64,000 nt of DNA. It comes from UBA1757 sp045627385. GTDB taxonomy: Bacteria; Bacteroidota; Bacteroidia; Bacteroidales; UBA1402. The stretch is from NCBI GenBank assembly GCA_045627385.1, contig JAZQNO010000032.1, forward strand, positions 29,882 to 93,881. Direction: 5' to 3'. The position numbers were made by a program, and so were the translations under genes. This document shows positions 9,938-17,836 of this stretch, in pieces (positions within the stretch are counted from its first letter, which is position 1; every line of letters starts with the position of its first letter). A model generated the notes under the pieces. The model was not told where the DNA came from and did not search any database. It worked only from the letters and a program-made list of their open reading frames with translations.

Positions 9938-10011
9938 CGCTTCAAGAAGGACTTGAACCTACGACCCCCTGATTAACAGTCAGGTGCTCTAACCGACTGA
10001 GCTATTGAAGC
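9938..10011 (-). tRNA. tRNA-Asn (anticodon GTT)
   Basis: The reverse strand gives a 74-nt cloverleaf. The acceptor stem is GCTTCAA/TTGAAGC, the D-arm is AGCTCAGTCGGTTAGAGC, the anticodon loop is CTGTTAA (GTT), and the T-arm is GTAGGTTCAAGTCCTTC. The discriminator is G, as expected for tRNA-Asn. CCA is not encoded. Confidence 0.96.
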
Positions 10012-10037
10012 AAATGTTATTCTTTCGAAAAGCGCGA

Positions 10038-10045
10038 CAAAAGTA
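10038..10045 (-). promoter_or_regulatory. -7 box of the tRNA-Asn promoter
   Basis: TACTTTTG on the reverse strand matches TAnnTTTG. A TTG core lies about 20 bp upstream (around 10066). It sits 26 bp before the tRNA, back to back with the promoter of the CtpA-type gene. Confidence 0.6.
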
Positions 10046-10068
10046 AGGCTCATTTTCGAATATTGCAA

Positions 10069-10076
10069 TATCTTTG
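10069..10076 (+). promoter_or_regulatory. -7 box upstream of the S41 peptidase gene
   Basis: TATCTTTG is an exact match to the Bacteroidota -7 consensus, 53 bp before the ATG at 10130. No convincing -33 box is seen. Confidence 0.55.
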
Positions 10077-10129
10077 TTCCAAATTTTCGAAAAAAATATT
10101 TCAAGTCCGGTCGAAAACGAGTCCCATAT

Positions 10130-11797
10130 ATGAAACAAAAGAAAATCAACACACTGATTATAACTGCATTAATAGCTGTCACAGGCGGTTTAGCCCTTCT
10201 GGCGGCCAAAACCGAAAATCATAACTCACAGGTGAGCCGCCAGTTCGACATCTTCCATTCGCTGTTCCGCGAACTTGACCTTTTCTATGTCGATTCTGTC
10301 GACACGGAAGAGACATTCCGAAACGCCATCGACGGACTACTGGCCGATTATGACCCATATACAGAGTATATCCCGGCCGATGAACTGGAGGATTTCAAAT
10401 ATTTGACCACTGGCGAATATGCCGGCATCGGAGCCATCATCAGCCGCCGTGGCAACCGTATTTTCATCACCGAGCCCTATGAGGGACTGCCCGCCCAGAA
10501 GGCCGGTTTGCTTTTCGGCGATGAAATTCTCGAAATCGACGGCGAAGCGATGGCTGGCAAGGAAGTCTCCTACGCCAGCGAACGCCTCAAAGGCCAGCCC
10601 AACACCAAGGTGAAACTGCTCATCGGTCGCGAAGGCGAGAAGAAACCGCTCACGTTTGAAATCACCCGACAACACATCCTCATCGACCAGGTCAGATATG
10701 CCGGGATGGTTGGCCCCGCAACGGGATACATCTATTTGAGCGGATTCACCGACAAAGCCTACCAAGAAGTGCGCGAAGCCGCCCTCCGGCTGCAAGGGGA
10801 AGGCGCCACGAGCCTGGTGCTCGATCTCAGGGGCAATGGCGGCGGCCTGCTGACCGAAGCGGTCAATATCTGCAATCTGTTTGTGGATAAAGGCGAAATG
10901 ATTGTCTGCACCAAAGGGAAAGTGCAGAAATGGGACCGCTATTATAAGACCATGCGTGAACCCTTGTTCCCGGATATGCCATTGGCCATTCTTACCGACA
11001 ACGGTTCGGCCTCTTCTTCCGAAATTGTCGCCGGCGCGCTGCAGGATCTTGACCGTGCCGTCATCGTAGGCACGCGCACTTACGGAAAAGGTCTTGTGCA
11101 GACCACGCGCGAGCTGCCTTATGACGGCATCCTGAAAGTGACGACGGCCAAATACTATATTCCCTCAGGCCGTTGCATTCAGGCCATCGACTACTCCAAC
11201 CGCAATGCCGACGGCAGTGTGGGCCGCATACCCGACAGTCTCACCACAACATTCAAGACGCGGCACGAGCGCATTGTCCGCGATGGCGGAGGCATCATGC
11301 CCGACCGCGAGATCAAGACTGAAGAAATGTCGAATCTGAGTTATCAATTGTCTGTCCAGTCCTATCTTTCGGATTATGCCGACCGCTATTTCCGCCGCCA
11401 TTCAAAGATAGCCCCAGCCTCGGAATTCACGCTCAGCGACCAGGACTACGAAGATTTCAAACAATTCGTCATTGACAAAGACATCAAATACGACATCTAC
11501 AGCCTGCGCGAGATGCAGACCCTGAAACGTTATCTGGAGTATGAAGGCTATATGGATTCTGTCCGTGTTGAGTTTCAGGCGATTGAGAACAAACTTGGCC
11601 GCAATCTCTCGCACGATCTCGATTTCTTCCGGCCCGAAATCGCCCGTATGCTCGAGTCTGAAATAGCGCTTCGCTATTATTATCAGAAAGGTCAGATGCA
11701 ATCGGCCTTGAGAAAAGACGAGTGTTTGAAGGAAGCTTTGAGCATACTTTCGGACGAGTCCTTGTACAAATCTTTGTTGAATATTGAAAAACAGTGA
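10130..11797 (+). CDS. S41 family carboxyl-terminal processing peptidase (CtpA/Prc type)
   Basis: A protein of 555 residues with an N-terminal membrane anchor or signal (IITALIAVTGGLALLAA). A PDZ domain follows at about residues 90-170 ('GIGAIISRRGNRIFITEPYE', 'PAQKAGLLFGDEILEIDG'). The S41 catalytic domain contains the nucleophile Ser295 in NGSASSSE and the general base Lys320 in TYGKGLVQ, the serine-lysine dyad of tail-specific proteases. A long C-terminal helical extension follows, as in many Bacteroidota members. The enzyme would cleave C-terminal tails of envelope proteins in the periplasm. It stands alone between tRNA-Asn and tRNA-Glu with its own promoter. The physiological substrate cannot be read from the sequence. 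Confidence 0.92.
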   Translation: MKQKKINTLIITALIAVTGGLALLAAKTENHNSQVSRQFDIFHSLFRELDLFYVDSVDTEETFRNAIDGLLADYDPYTEYIPADELEDFKYLTTGEYAGIGAIISRRGNRIFITEPYEGLPAQKAGLLFGDEILEIDGEAMAGKEVSYASERLKGQPNTKVKLLIGREGEKKPLTFEITRQHILIDQVRYAGMVGPATGYIYLSGFTDKAYQEVREAALRLQGEGATSLVLDLRGNGGGLLTEAVNICNLFVDKGEMIVCTKGKVQKWDRYYKTMREPLFPDMPLAILTDNGSASSSEIVAGALQDLDRAVIVGTRTYGKGLVQTTRELPYDGILKVTTAKYYIPSGRCIQAIDYSNRNADGSVGRIPDSLTTTFKTRHERIVRDGGGIMPDREIKTEEMSNLSYQLSVQSYLSDYADRYFRRHSKIAPASEFTLSDQDYEDFKQFVIDKDIKYDIYSLREMQTLKRYLEYEGYMDSVRVEFQAIENKLGRNLSHDLDFFRPEIARMLESEIALRYYYQKGQMQSALRKDECLKEALSILSDESLYKSLLNIEKQ

Positions 11798-11843
11798 TTT
11801 AATGGATTTTTTCCAAGCAGGAGGAAATTTTTTGTAAAAAACT

Positions 11844-11873
11844 TTTGCACGAAAGAAATTTGGCATATCTTTG
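11844..11873 (+). promoter_or_regulatory. Promoter of tRNA-Glu and rpsT
   Basis: A -33 box TTTG (11844-11847) is followed after 18 bp by a -7 box TATCTTTG (11866-11873). It lies 48 bp upstream of tRNA-Glu. No terminator separates the tRNA from rpsT, so both are probably on one transcript. Confidence 0.75.
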
Positions 11874-11921
11874 CAGCCGCAAAATTAACTGCCAAAGGGC
11901 GGAATTCTTTTTGCACAGGCT

Positions 11922-11993
11922 GGTCCATTAGTCTATCGGTTAGGACGCAAGATTTTCATTCTTGAGAGAGCAGTTCGATTCTGCTATGGACTA
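11922..11993 (+). tRNA. tRNA-Glu (anticodon TTC)
   Basis: A 72-nt cloverleaf. The acceptor stem is GGTCCAT/ATGGACT, the D-loop is AGTCTATCGGTTAGGAC, the anticodon loop is TTTTCAT (TTC), and the T-arm is GCAGTTCGATTCTGC, with discriminator A. CCA is not encoded. rpsT starts 26 bp downstream. Confidence 0.95.
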
Positions 11994-12019
11994 CAAATCG
12001 TTTAAAAGAATAGTTTACA

Positions 12020-12274
12020 ATGGCTAATCACAAATCATCTCTGAAGAGAATTCGTCAGACACGTACCAGACGTTTGAACAACCGCTACTACGCCAAGACC
12101 ACGCGCAACGCCATCCGCGATCTCCGCGCCACCACCGACAAGGCCCAGGCTGTAGAAATGTTGCCGAAGGTTACTTCAATGCTTGATCGTTTGGCTAAGA
12201 AGGGCATTATTCACAAGAATAAGGCTGCCAATCTTAAGTCAGGTTTGGCTAAGCTTGTCAACGCACTGTCGTAA
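12020..12274 (+). CDS. rpsT: 30S ribosomal protein S20
   Basis: A basic protein of 84 residues beginning MANHKSSLKRIRQTRTRR. It has the typical S20 arrangement of long helices, with 'KTTRNAIRDLR' in the first half and 'KKGIIHKNKAANLKSGLAK' near the end, which is the family signature. S20 binds 16S rRNA early in assembly of the small subunit. The gene is expressed with tRNA-Glu from the promoter at 11844-11873 and ends in a strong terminator at 12303-12337. Confidence 0.97.
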   Translation: MANHKSSLKRIRQTRTRRLNNRYYAKTTRNAIRDLRATTDKAQAVEMLPKVTSMLDRLAKKGIIHKNKAANLKSGLAKLVNALS

Positions 12275-12302
12275 GACGGTGGTTGATACACCATACGTGT
12301 CA

Positions 12303-12337
12303 GACTGTATCAATTCTTTGATACGGTCTTTTTTTTT
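12303..12337 (+). terminator. Rho-independent terminator after rpsT
   Basis: An 11-bp stem (arms 12303-12313 and 12318-12328, one G-T pair, 4-nt loop) is followed by nine T. It ends the tRNA-Glu-rpsT transcript just before the pseudouridine synthase start at 12345. Confidence 0.85.
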
Positions 12338-12344
12338 GTTTCTT

Positions 12345-13019
12345 ATGACAGTCCTTTACGAAGACAACCATCTGATTATCGTCAACAAGTCCTGTTCTGA
12401 AATCGTCCAGGGCGACAAGACCGGCGACGAATCGCTGGCCGACACACTCAAAAGCTGGCTCAAGGAGAAATACCACAAGCCGGGCAATGTGTTTGTCGGC
12501 GTCACGCACCGGCTCGACCGTCCGGTCAGCGGGGTAGTCCTTTTCGCCAAAACCAGCAAGGCCTTGTCGCGTCTGAACGAAATGTTCCGCAAAGGAGAAA
12601 TCCACAAGACCTATTGGGCGGTTGTGAAGCCTTGTCCGCAGGAACCCGAGGCGACACTCGAGCATTATCTGGTGAGAAATGAGCAGCAGAACAAGTCGTA
12701 TGTGTGCCAGTCGGCGCGTCCCGATGCGAAAAGGGCCATCCTACATTACAGGGTAATCGGACAGAGCGACAACTACACTTTGCTTGAAGTTGACCTGAAA
12801 ACGGGCCGTCATCATCAGATCAGATGCCAGTTGGCAGCTATGGGATGCCCCATAAAAGGCGATTTGAAGTATGGTTCACCCCGTTCCAACCCCAATGGAG
12901 GCATTTCTTTGCATGCACGTCGAATTCAGTTCGAACATCCTGTGAGTCATGAACTTATAGACGTTTTGGCGCCTCTCCCGGAAGATGAAAAATCGTGGCA
13001 AATATTTAAGAATGCTTAA
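12345..13019 (+). CDS. RluA-family RNA pseudouridine synthase
   Basis: A protein of 224 residues. The start chosen is the ATG at 12345, because the family N-terminus (MTVLYEDNHLIIVNKSCSE) begins there. The longer open frame upstream runs back through the terminator and rpsT. The catalytic motif VTHRLDRPVSGVVLFAKT carries the invariant Asp58. The family motif 'LKTGRHHQIRCQLAAMGCPI' follows near residues 155-175. No S4 domain is present, so this is a short RluA-type enzyme converting uridine to pseudouridine in rRNA or tRNA. Which base it modifies cannot be told from sequence alone. Its start lies only 7 bp after the T-run of the rpsT terminator, so expression may depend partly on read-through. 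Confidence 0.9.
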   Translation: MTVLYEDNHLIIVNKSCSEIVQGDKTGDESLADTLKSWLKEKYHKPGNVFVGVTHRLDRPVSGVVLFAKTSKALSRLNEMFRKGEIHKTYWAVVKPCPQEPEATLEHYLVRNEQQNKSYVCQSARPDAKRAILHYRVIGQSDNYTLLEVDLKTGRHHQIRCQLAAMGCPIKGDLKYGSPRSNPNGGISLHARRIQFEHPVSHELIDVLAPLPEDEKSWQIFKNA

Positions 13020-13044
13020 AAATCGATTTTTTTCCACATTTGGG

Positions 13045-13075
13045 TTTGGATTATGATTCTGATTATATACATTTG
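13045..13075 (+). promoter_or_regulatory. Promoter of the candidate small RNA (and perhaps rsmE)
   Basis: A -33 box TTTG (13045-13048), a 19-bp spacer and a -7 box TACATTTG (13068-13075) give a near-perfect Bacteroidota promoter. It is followed within about 100 nt by a strong terminator. Confidence 0.78.
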
Positions 13076-13081
13076 TAATGT

Positions 13082-13178
13082 GTTTTTCATGGTATTAGAT
13101 TTAAGGTTATTGAAGAATGACTACCGGGAGGTAGGGTTTTTCGAGAAAGGAGTTGCGCAAGCAACTCCTTTTTTTTTG
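13082..13178 (+). ncRNA. Candidate small RNA or leader RNA between the pseudouridine synthase gene and rsmE
   Basis: A transcript of about 95 nt is inferred from the promoter at 13045-13075 to the terminator at 13147-13178. It contains a short hairpin (CTACC/GGTAG, 13121-13134) and then the terminator stem. An ATG at 13089 opens a 41-codon frame (MVLDLRLLKNDYREVGFF and onward), but that frame runs through the terminator, so it is either a leader peptide or chance. The segment beginning ATGGTATTAGATTTAAGG seems familiar to me as a recurring Bacteroidales element; that is memory, not a search. rsmE starts 44 nt after the terminator. It could be an independent sRNA or an attenuator for rsmE. Confidence 0.5.
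13147..13178 (+). terminator. Rho-independent terminator upstream of rsmE
   Basis: A perfect 10-bp stem (AAGGAGTTGC/GCAACTCCTT, loop GCAA) runs directly into a long T tract. It ends the candidate small RNA. Confidence 0.88.
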
Positions 13179-13222
13179 TCAGTATTATTCCTATCTTGTT
13201 GCTCGATTTTTTGAGCAGACAG

Positions 13223-13930
13223 ATGCATATCTTTTATACTCCGGAAATAGAGTCAAATCCCTTTCTTCCAGAAGAAGAATCCGCCCATTGCGTGCGCGTG
13301 CTGCGCATGCAGGAGGGCGATGAAATCCGCCTGACCGACGGTCGCGGCCGCTTTTACCGTGCCCGCATTGCGGAGGCCCATCCAAAACATTGCGCCGTCG
13401 AAATTCTTGAGACCGTCTTCGAACAGCCGTCTTCCGCTCCCTTTTATGTGGCGGTGGCGCCCACCAAAAACCTCGACCGTATGGAATGGCTGGTGGAAAA
13501 GCTCACCGAAATAGGCGTGGCCGGCATTTATTTCCTGAATTGCCGCTTTTCCGAGCGCAAAGTGCTCAAGACAGACCGTCTGGTGAAGATTGCGGTTTCG
13601 GCCATGAAACAGTCCGAACGTCCCACCTTGCCCGAGATAGGCGAATTGACGGATTTCAAGATATTTCTTTCTCAACTGCCTCAGGCCGACCGTTATATCT
13701 GCCATTGCTATCAGGAAGCGGAGGCCGGTCCGCGTGCCCTTTTGCGCGATGTGTGCCGACCCTCCCAAGCGGGTCTGGTGATGATCGGACCGGAAGGCGA
13801 CTTCAGCCTCGAAGAAGTGAAACTTGCCCTTGAAAACGGATTCCAGGCCGTGTCTTTGGGCGATATGCGTTTGCGCACGGAAACGGCTGCTCTGGTGGCT
13901 GGACTTACCTTACAAATGTCTAATATGTAA
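13223..13930 (+). CDS. rsmE: 16S rRNA (uracil(1498)-N(3))-methyltransferase
   Basis: A protein of 235 residues; the ATG at 13223 gives the family N-terminus (MHIFYTPEIESNPFLPEEES). It has an N-terminal PUA-like domain ('HCVRVLRMQEGDEIRLTDG') and a SPOUT methyltransferase domain with 'KLTEIGV', 'AMKQSERPTLPEI', 'IGPEGDFSLEEV' and 'SLGDMRLRTETAAL', which form the knotted SAM site. RsmE methylates U1498 of 16S rRNA in the assembled 30S subunit. It lies behind the small RNA terminator, 6 bp before the MBL hydrolase gene, and probably shares a transcript with it. Confidence 0.95.
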   Translation: MHIFYTPEIESNPFLPEEESAHCVRVLRMQEGDEIRLTDGRGRFYRARIAEAHPKHCAVEILETVFEQPSSAPFYVAVAPTKNLDRMEWLVEKLTEIGVAGIYFLNCRFSERKVLKTDRLVKIAVSAMKQSERPTLPEIGELTDFKIFLSQLPQADRYICHCYQEAEAGPRALLRDVCRPSQAGLVMIGPEGDFSLEEVKLALENGFQAVSLGDMRLRTETAALVAGLTLQMSNM

Positions 13931-13936
13931 TTGATT

Positions 13937-15337
13937 ATGAAAATTTCATTTCATGGAGCGACCCAAACGGTCACCGGTTCAAAACATCTCATCACCCTGT
14001 CAAACGGCAAGAAGATCCTGTTGGATTGCGGTATGTATCAAGGCCTTGGTTCCGATACCATGCCCATGAACGCCGATTTGGGATTTTCTCCCTCCGAAGT
14101 CGATTACATGGTGCTGTCGCACGCCCACGTCGATCACAGCGGCCTGATTCCGCTCCTGGTCAAACTGGGGTTCAAAGGGCCCATCTATATGACCGCCGCC
14201 ACCAAGGATCTGGTGGAGATTCTGCTGAAAGACTCGGCCTACATCCAGGCGAACGATGTGAAATTCATCAACAAGAAGCGTTTCGCCGAAGGACGCGAGC
14301 CGATCGAACCGCTCTACACCGTCGACCATGTTCTGACGGCGCTCGACCTCATCGAAACGGTGCCATACGAAGAGCCTTTCGTCATCGACGAAGACATCAC
14401 GCTTCAACTGTTCGAAAACGGTCACATCCTCGGTGCAGTCACGGTATTCCTTACAATCAAGGAAAACGGAAAGACCACCCGCATCGCCTTCAGCGGCGAT
14501 GTCGGCCGCTTCGGCGACTACATTCTGAAATCTCCGGTCCCTTTCCCCCAGGCGGACTACATCATCATCGAATCCACCTACGGCGACCGCCTTCATCAGA
14601 AAGCCGGCGACAACGAAAGCCGTCTGAACGAAATCATCCGTCACACCTGTGAGGAAAAGAAAGGCAAACTCATCATTCCCGCCTTCAGCGTGGGCCGTAC
14701 CCAAGAACTGCTGTATGCGCTCAACGACATGGAGTTGGACTACAATTTGCCCGATGTGAAATACTATGTGGACAGCCCGCTTTCCACCTCGGCAACCCGT
14801 GTGGTCAAAAACCATCCGGAATGTTTCAACCGTCTGGTGCGCAGAGTGATGAAATACGACGAAGACCCCTTCGATTTCCGCGGTCTGCGCTATATCGAGG
14901 ACAAGCGCGAGTCACAGGCCTTGAACTCGTCCAAAGATCCCTGTGTGATCATATCGGCCTCCGGCATGGCTGAGGCAGGCCGCGTCAAACACCATATCGC
15001 CAACAACATTTCCAATCCGCGCACGACCATCCTCATGGTGGGTTATTGCGAACCGCAGTCTTTGGGCGCACGTTTGAAACGTCATCCCGACGAGGTTTCC
15101 ATTTTCGGCCAGAAATTTCCGGTGAAAGCGGAAATCGAATCGATTGATTCCATGTCCGCCCATGCCGACTACAACGACTTGTGCCAGTATCTCTCCTGCC
15201 AAGATGCGCAGGAAGTGAAGAAGGTGTTTGTGGTGCATGGAGAGGAAAATGCGCAGAAAGCCTTCCGCGACCGGCTGGTCAAGAAAGGCTTTCTGGATGT
15301 CATCATTCCTCGCAGACATGAGGAATTCGGCCTGTAA
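13937..15337 (+). CDS. MBL-fold metallo-hydrolase with beta-CASP and RNA-specificity domains
   Basis: A protein of 466 residues. The ATG at 13937 is preferred over a TTG two codons upstream. The metallo-beta-lactamase zinc motif SHAHVDHSGL (His62, His64, Asp66, His67) is intact, with 'FSGDVGRFGDYIL' and 'ESTYGDRLH' downstream. A beta-CASP insertion follows ('IIPAFSVGRTQELLYAL', 'ISASGMAEAGRVKHHIAN'). The C-terminal RNA-specificity motif 'SMSAHADYNDL' is present. This is the architecture of CPSF73-like bacterial ribonucleases such as the Thermus enzyme TTHA0252. It most likely degrades or processes RNA in the cytoplasm, though the physiological RNA is unknown. It follows rsmE closely and converges on the lipoprotein gene at 15338 with no gap. 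Confidence 0.9.
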   Translation: MKISFHGATQTVTGSKHLITLSNGKKILLDCGMYQGLGSDTMPMNADLGFSPSEVDYMVLSHAHVDHSGLIPLLVKLGFKGPIYMTAATKDLVEILLKDSAYIQANDVKFINKKRFAEGREPIEPLYTVDHVLTALDLIETVPYEEPFVIDEDITLQLFENGHILGAVTVFLTIKENGKTTRIAFSGDVGRFGDYILKSPVPFPQADYIIIESTYGDRLHQKAGDNESRLNEIIRHTCEEKKGKLIIPAFSVGRTQELLYALNDMELDYNLPDVKYYVDSPLSTSATRVVKNHPECFNRLVRRVMKYDEDPFDFRGLRYIEDKRESQALNSSKDPCVIISASGMAEAGRVKHHIANNISNPRTTILMVGYCEPQSLGARLKRHPDEVSIFGQKFPVKAEIESIDSMSAHADYNDLCQYLSCQDAQEVKKVFVVHGEENAQKAFRDRLVKKGFLDVIIPRRHEEFGL

Positions 15338-16225
15338 TCATTCGATTAAGAGTCGCGACTGATAACTTTTGTGGTAGGTGGTCGTGATTCCTTTGTAAGT
15401 GATTGCGTGCCAATCGTCCGGCTGAAGTTCTACACCGATCTGGAAAGCGTCGGCCGAGCGGCTGCTGTCGAAGGGTTCTGCTGTCATGTCGATTTTGCCC
15501 TTGGTCCATGTGGGCAGCGTGTTGCCTTCGATGGCTTCACTGATGTCGAAATTGATGAAAGCATAGGGGTCGTAGCGGTTCAGATCGTAGTTGTGGTCAT
15601 ACACCAGCAGGCATCCTTTGCCCGACACTTTCCAGCTCTTGTTGAAAAGGATGCCGGGAAGTACCTCTTCCTGAGACATTTCGTAGACGATGCTGATATA
15701 CGATTTGACGGTATCTCCGAAGTCGGAATCCACCTGCCATTTGGCCGAATCCAGACAGGAAACGCTGAGAATGGAGTGATTGGCCAGTTCGTTGACGATA
15801 TTCACCTGATACGAACTTTTTGTCTGCACCTCGTCGCCCTCGGCCAAAGGATAGACCACCTTCCACCGGTTGCCGGGAGTTTTCAAATTCAGACCGTCGG
15901 TCTCAATGATGGCGTGCAATATATTGGTGTTTCCCAAATAACAGGCGAAAAAACCGTCCTTCAGTTTGGTCATACGGAAGTTGTCGATGTAAAAACCGGC
16001 TTCCAGCAGGCTGTCGTTCGAAGCCTGTCCGCTCACGTCAAAACTGTGGACCAGAGCGAAGATATCAGTGATGTCGTTGAATTGAGCGCGCCAGCTGGTA
16101 TAGACAGATTCGCCCCGATAGGTCATATCGCCGGGTTCTTCAAATTCGAGATTCACAACCGAGCATGAAGACACGCCGAATGCCAGGAGCCCGCCAAGAG
16201 TCAGTGCAATGATTGAATGTTTCAT
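15338..16225 (-). CDS. Lipoprotein of unknown function
   Basis: A protein of 295 residues with a signal peptide ending in a lipobox (FGVSSC), so it should be lipidated at Cys21. The rest is a soluble beta-rich protein with no motif I recognise ('YTSWRAQFNDITDIFALVHSF', 'GNRWKVVYPLAEGDEVQT'). It is the last gene of a reverse-strand trio: a surface lipoprotein at 16909-17796, a small outer-membrane barrel at 16237-16863, and this gene 11 bp after the barrel. Shared transcription suggests a shared envelope role. It ends exactly where the convergent MBL hydrolase gene ends (15337/15338). Confidence 0.65.
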   Translation of the reverse strand: MKHSIIALTLGGLLAFGVSSCSVVNLEFEEPGDMTYRGESVYTSWRAQFNDITDIFALVHSFDVSGQASNDSLLEAGFYIDNFRMTKLKDGFFACYLGNTNILHAIIETDGLNLKTPGNRWKVVYPLAEGDEVQTKSSYQVNIVNELANHSILSVSCLDSAKWQVDSDFGDTVKSYISIVYEMSQEEVLPGILFNKSWKVSGKGCLLVYDHNYDLNRYDPYAFINFDISEAIEGNTLPTWTKGKIDMTAEPFDSSRSADAFQIGVELQPDDWHAITYKGITTTYHKSYQSRLLIE

Positions 16226-16236
16226 AGCGATAATCT

Positions 16237-16863
16237 TTAAAAGCGATAACCAAGACCGGCATTGAAGATGCCTTTGACACCATAACCCAACTCAAGGGTT
16301 CCGTACAGACGGTTCCCAAAACGCAGGCCTACGAAAGAAAACTGTGGAAATACACTGAGTTCCGTCTCGCTGATTTCCATACCCCACAGATAGTTTTCCA
16401 AGGGATCGTAACCGTTGCGCAGTGTCAGCAGCATTCCCATCGAGACTTGCGAATACATGGCAAACTTCCTGTAGTTGATAAAGGTGAATCTGACCGACGG
16501 GCCCAGATAGAAGAAGGAGCGCGAAAGGTCTCCAAGTTTGTCATCGGAAGGCATTTCGTAAATGCCGCCCCGGCTGGTCTGGAAAGAAAACTGACCGCCC
16601 ACCTGGAACCAATGGAACAAAGCATAATGGTAGGACAGATTGACCATAGGACTTTCGAAATCGAATCTGCCATAGCAGTCGTTCGAGAACCAGTCGCGTG
16701 TGTAATACGAAACAGGCTCCAGGCTGTAGTCGGTGTTGAGTGGAGTGAAATCGCCGATACTCAGCTGAAGTTCGTGTCTCCGATAGGGATAGTTGGCATC
16801 CGCCGCCATAGTCTGAAGCAGACTGGCCAGGCACACAACCGAAACAATCAGAAATTTTTTCAT
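16237..16863 (-). CDS. Small outer-membrane beta-barrel protein
   Basis: A protein of 208 residues from the ATG at 16863 (MKKFLIVSVVCLASLLQT, a clear signal peptide); the open frame extends eight codons upstream without need. Alternating aromatic strands such as 'YHYALFHWFQVGGQFSFQTS', 'YLGPSVRFTFINYRKFAMYS' and a C-terminal 'FNAGLGYRF' with terminal Phe mark it as a small outer-membrane barrel of the eight-to-ten strand type. It lies between two lipoprotein genes in the same direction (45 bp and 11 bp spacers). No specific function can be assigned. Confidence 0.7.
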   Translation of the reverse strand: MKKFLIVSVVCLASLLQTMAADANYPYRRHELQLSIGDFTPLNTDYSLEPVSYYTRDWFSNDCYGRFDFESPMVNLSYHYALFHWFQVGGQFSFQTSRGGIYEMPSDDKLGDLSRSFFYLGPSVRFTFINYRKFAMYSQVSMGMLLTLRNGYDPLENYLWGMEISETELSVFPQFSFVGLRFGNRLYGTLELGYGVKGIFNAGLGYRF

Positions 16864-16908
16864 ACAGATGGTGTTTGTATCAGTCAAGATGAGACAAAGG
16901 TATAAACG

Positions 16909-17796
16909 TTACTGTTCAATATCAAAATTAACATCTTCAAAACCACAGATTTCGGTGGAGATTTCGCCCAACTGGCCCAATGATTCCCGGAGAGCGGTGT
17001 AAACTTTGACGAATCTGATTTTTTCCAATTTTACGGACTTGCCTGCGGAATCCACGGCCCAGCCGATGTCGAAACAGCTGCCCGGTCCGTCGTTGGGAAG
17101 GTTGTCGGCATATCCCCATGCGAAAGAATCGTGGTAAAACTGTCCGTTCTCTTCATAGGCGTTGGAGGCAAGACGCGCTCCGGTGAACACCAGAGAGTCG
17201 GCCGACTCCCACAAGGGATAATAGGATTGGTCGTGGTAAACGTTCCGCAGCACGTATCCGCTGTCACCCCGGTTGTCTTTCCATAATATGTCGGCCAGAT
17301 TGTCGGCCGGTCTGTAATAGACACAGCGGTAATCGTGGACCGTACCTGTAGCCGAGTATTCGCTTCCGGCAAGCTCGTACCAGGGGTCATCGGGAATCGA
17401 ATTGCCGTTTTCATCGGCAGAAACCATCACAATCCCAGCCTCGCCGGAACCGCTGAAAGCGTTGCCCAAAACGCGGAAATCGAAGGTGTCGGGCAGATTG
17501 ACGACATCATGGTCGAAAGCCACGACAATGTATCCGCCCCAGGCTCCCAAGCTGATCATGTTGCCGTTGCGTTTGCCGCAGATGGCCTTGTCGGCCTCCT
17601 CGAGCATGTCTTTCCCATCTTCCCATGCGGGCAGCACGTTGACAAACTGCCCGGGAGCGGGGCAGTAGGCCCAGACCTTGGCGGCGTAGGGAGACAGACT
17701 CTGCGCCGATTCGACGCCTTCATGATTGCACGCCGTCAGCAGACACCCCGAAAGCAGGGCGCCGACAGCCGGCAATATGTGACGTGACAGATTCAT
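16909..17796 (-). CDS. Surface lipoprotein resembling Bacteroidales 'cell surface protein' family
   Basis: A protein of 295 residues from the ATG at 17796, which is followed by a signal peptide and lipobox (LSGCLLTAC). An upstream extension of the frame crosses a terminator and is rejected. The body contains 'GAWGGYIVVAFDHDVVN', 'DFRVLGNAFSGSGEAGIVMV' and 'DENGNSIPDDPWYELAGSEY'. I associate this pattern with secreted Bacteroidales lipoproteins sometimes found near vitamin-B12 uptake genes; here no such genes are nearby, so no function is assigned. The start codon lies only 8 nt after the T-run of the ferredoxin terminator and no promoter fits in between, so it may be expressed by read-through. 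Confidence 0.6.
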   Translation of the reverse strand: MNLSRHILPAVGALLSGCLLTACNHEGVESAQSLSPYAAKVWAYCPAPGQFVNVLPAWEDGKDMLEEADKAICGKRNGNMISLGAWGGYIVVAFDHDVVNLPDTFDFRVLGNAFSGSGEAGIVMVSADENGNSIPDDPWYELAGSEYSATGTVHDYRCVYYRPADNLADILWKDNRGDSGYVLRNVYHDQSYYPLWESADSLVFTGARLASNAYEENGQFYHDSFAWGYADNLPNDGPGSCFDIGWAVDSAGKSVKLEKIRFVKVYTALRESLGQLGEISTEICGFEDVNFDIEQ

Positions 17797-17804
17797 GAAA
17801 AGAT

Positions 17805-17836
17805 GAAAAAAGCAACCCCGAAAAATCGAGATTGCT
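17805..17836 (-). terminator. Terminator between the ferredoxin gene and the surface lipoprotein gene
   Basis: On the reverse strand an 11-bp stem (plus-strand arms 17811-17821 and 17826-17836) is fully paired when G-U pairs are allowed, with a UUUU loop and a T-run. On the plus strand the same stem has mismatches, which shows the orientation. Confidence 0.75.

Noticed and set aside
10061..10070. Palindrome TATTGCAATA as an operator between tRNA-Asn and the S41 peptidase gene
   Set aside because: Ten bases only, overlapping a promoter in an A/T-rich stretch; chance is likely and no second copy supports it.
12183..12344. N-terminal extension of the pseudouridine synthase into rpsT
   Set aside because: The extension reads through the rpsT coding region and its terminator; the family N-terminus starts at 12345.
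13089..13214. 41-codon ORF beginning MVLDLRL as a protein-coding gene
   Set aside because: The frame crosses a strong terminator stem and T-run and continues into the rsmE leader. It is kept only as a possible leader peptide within the candidate RNA.
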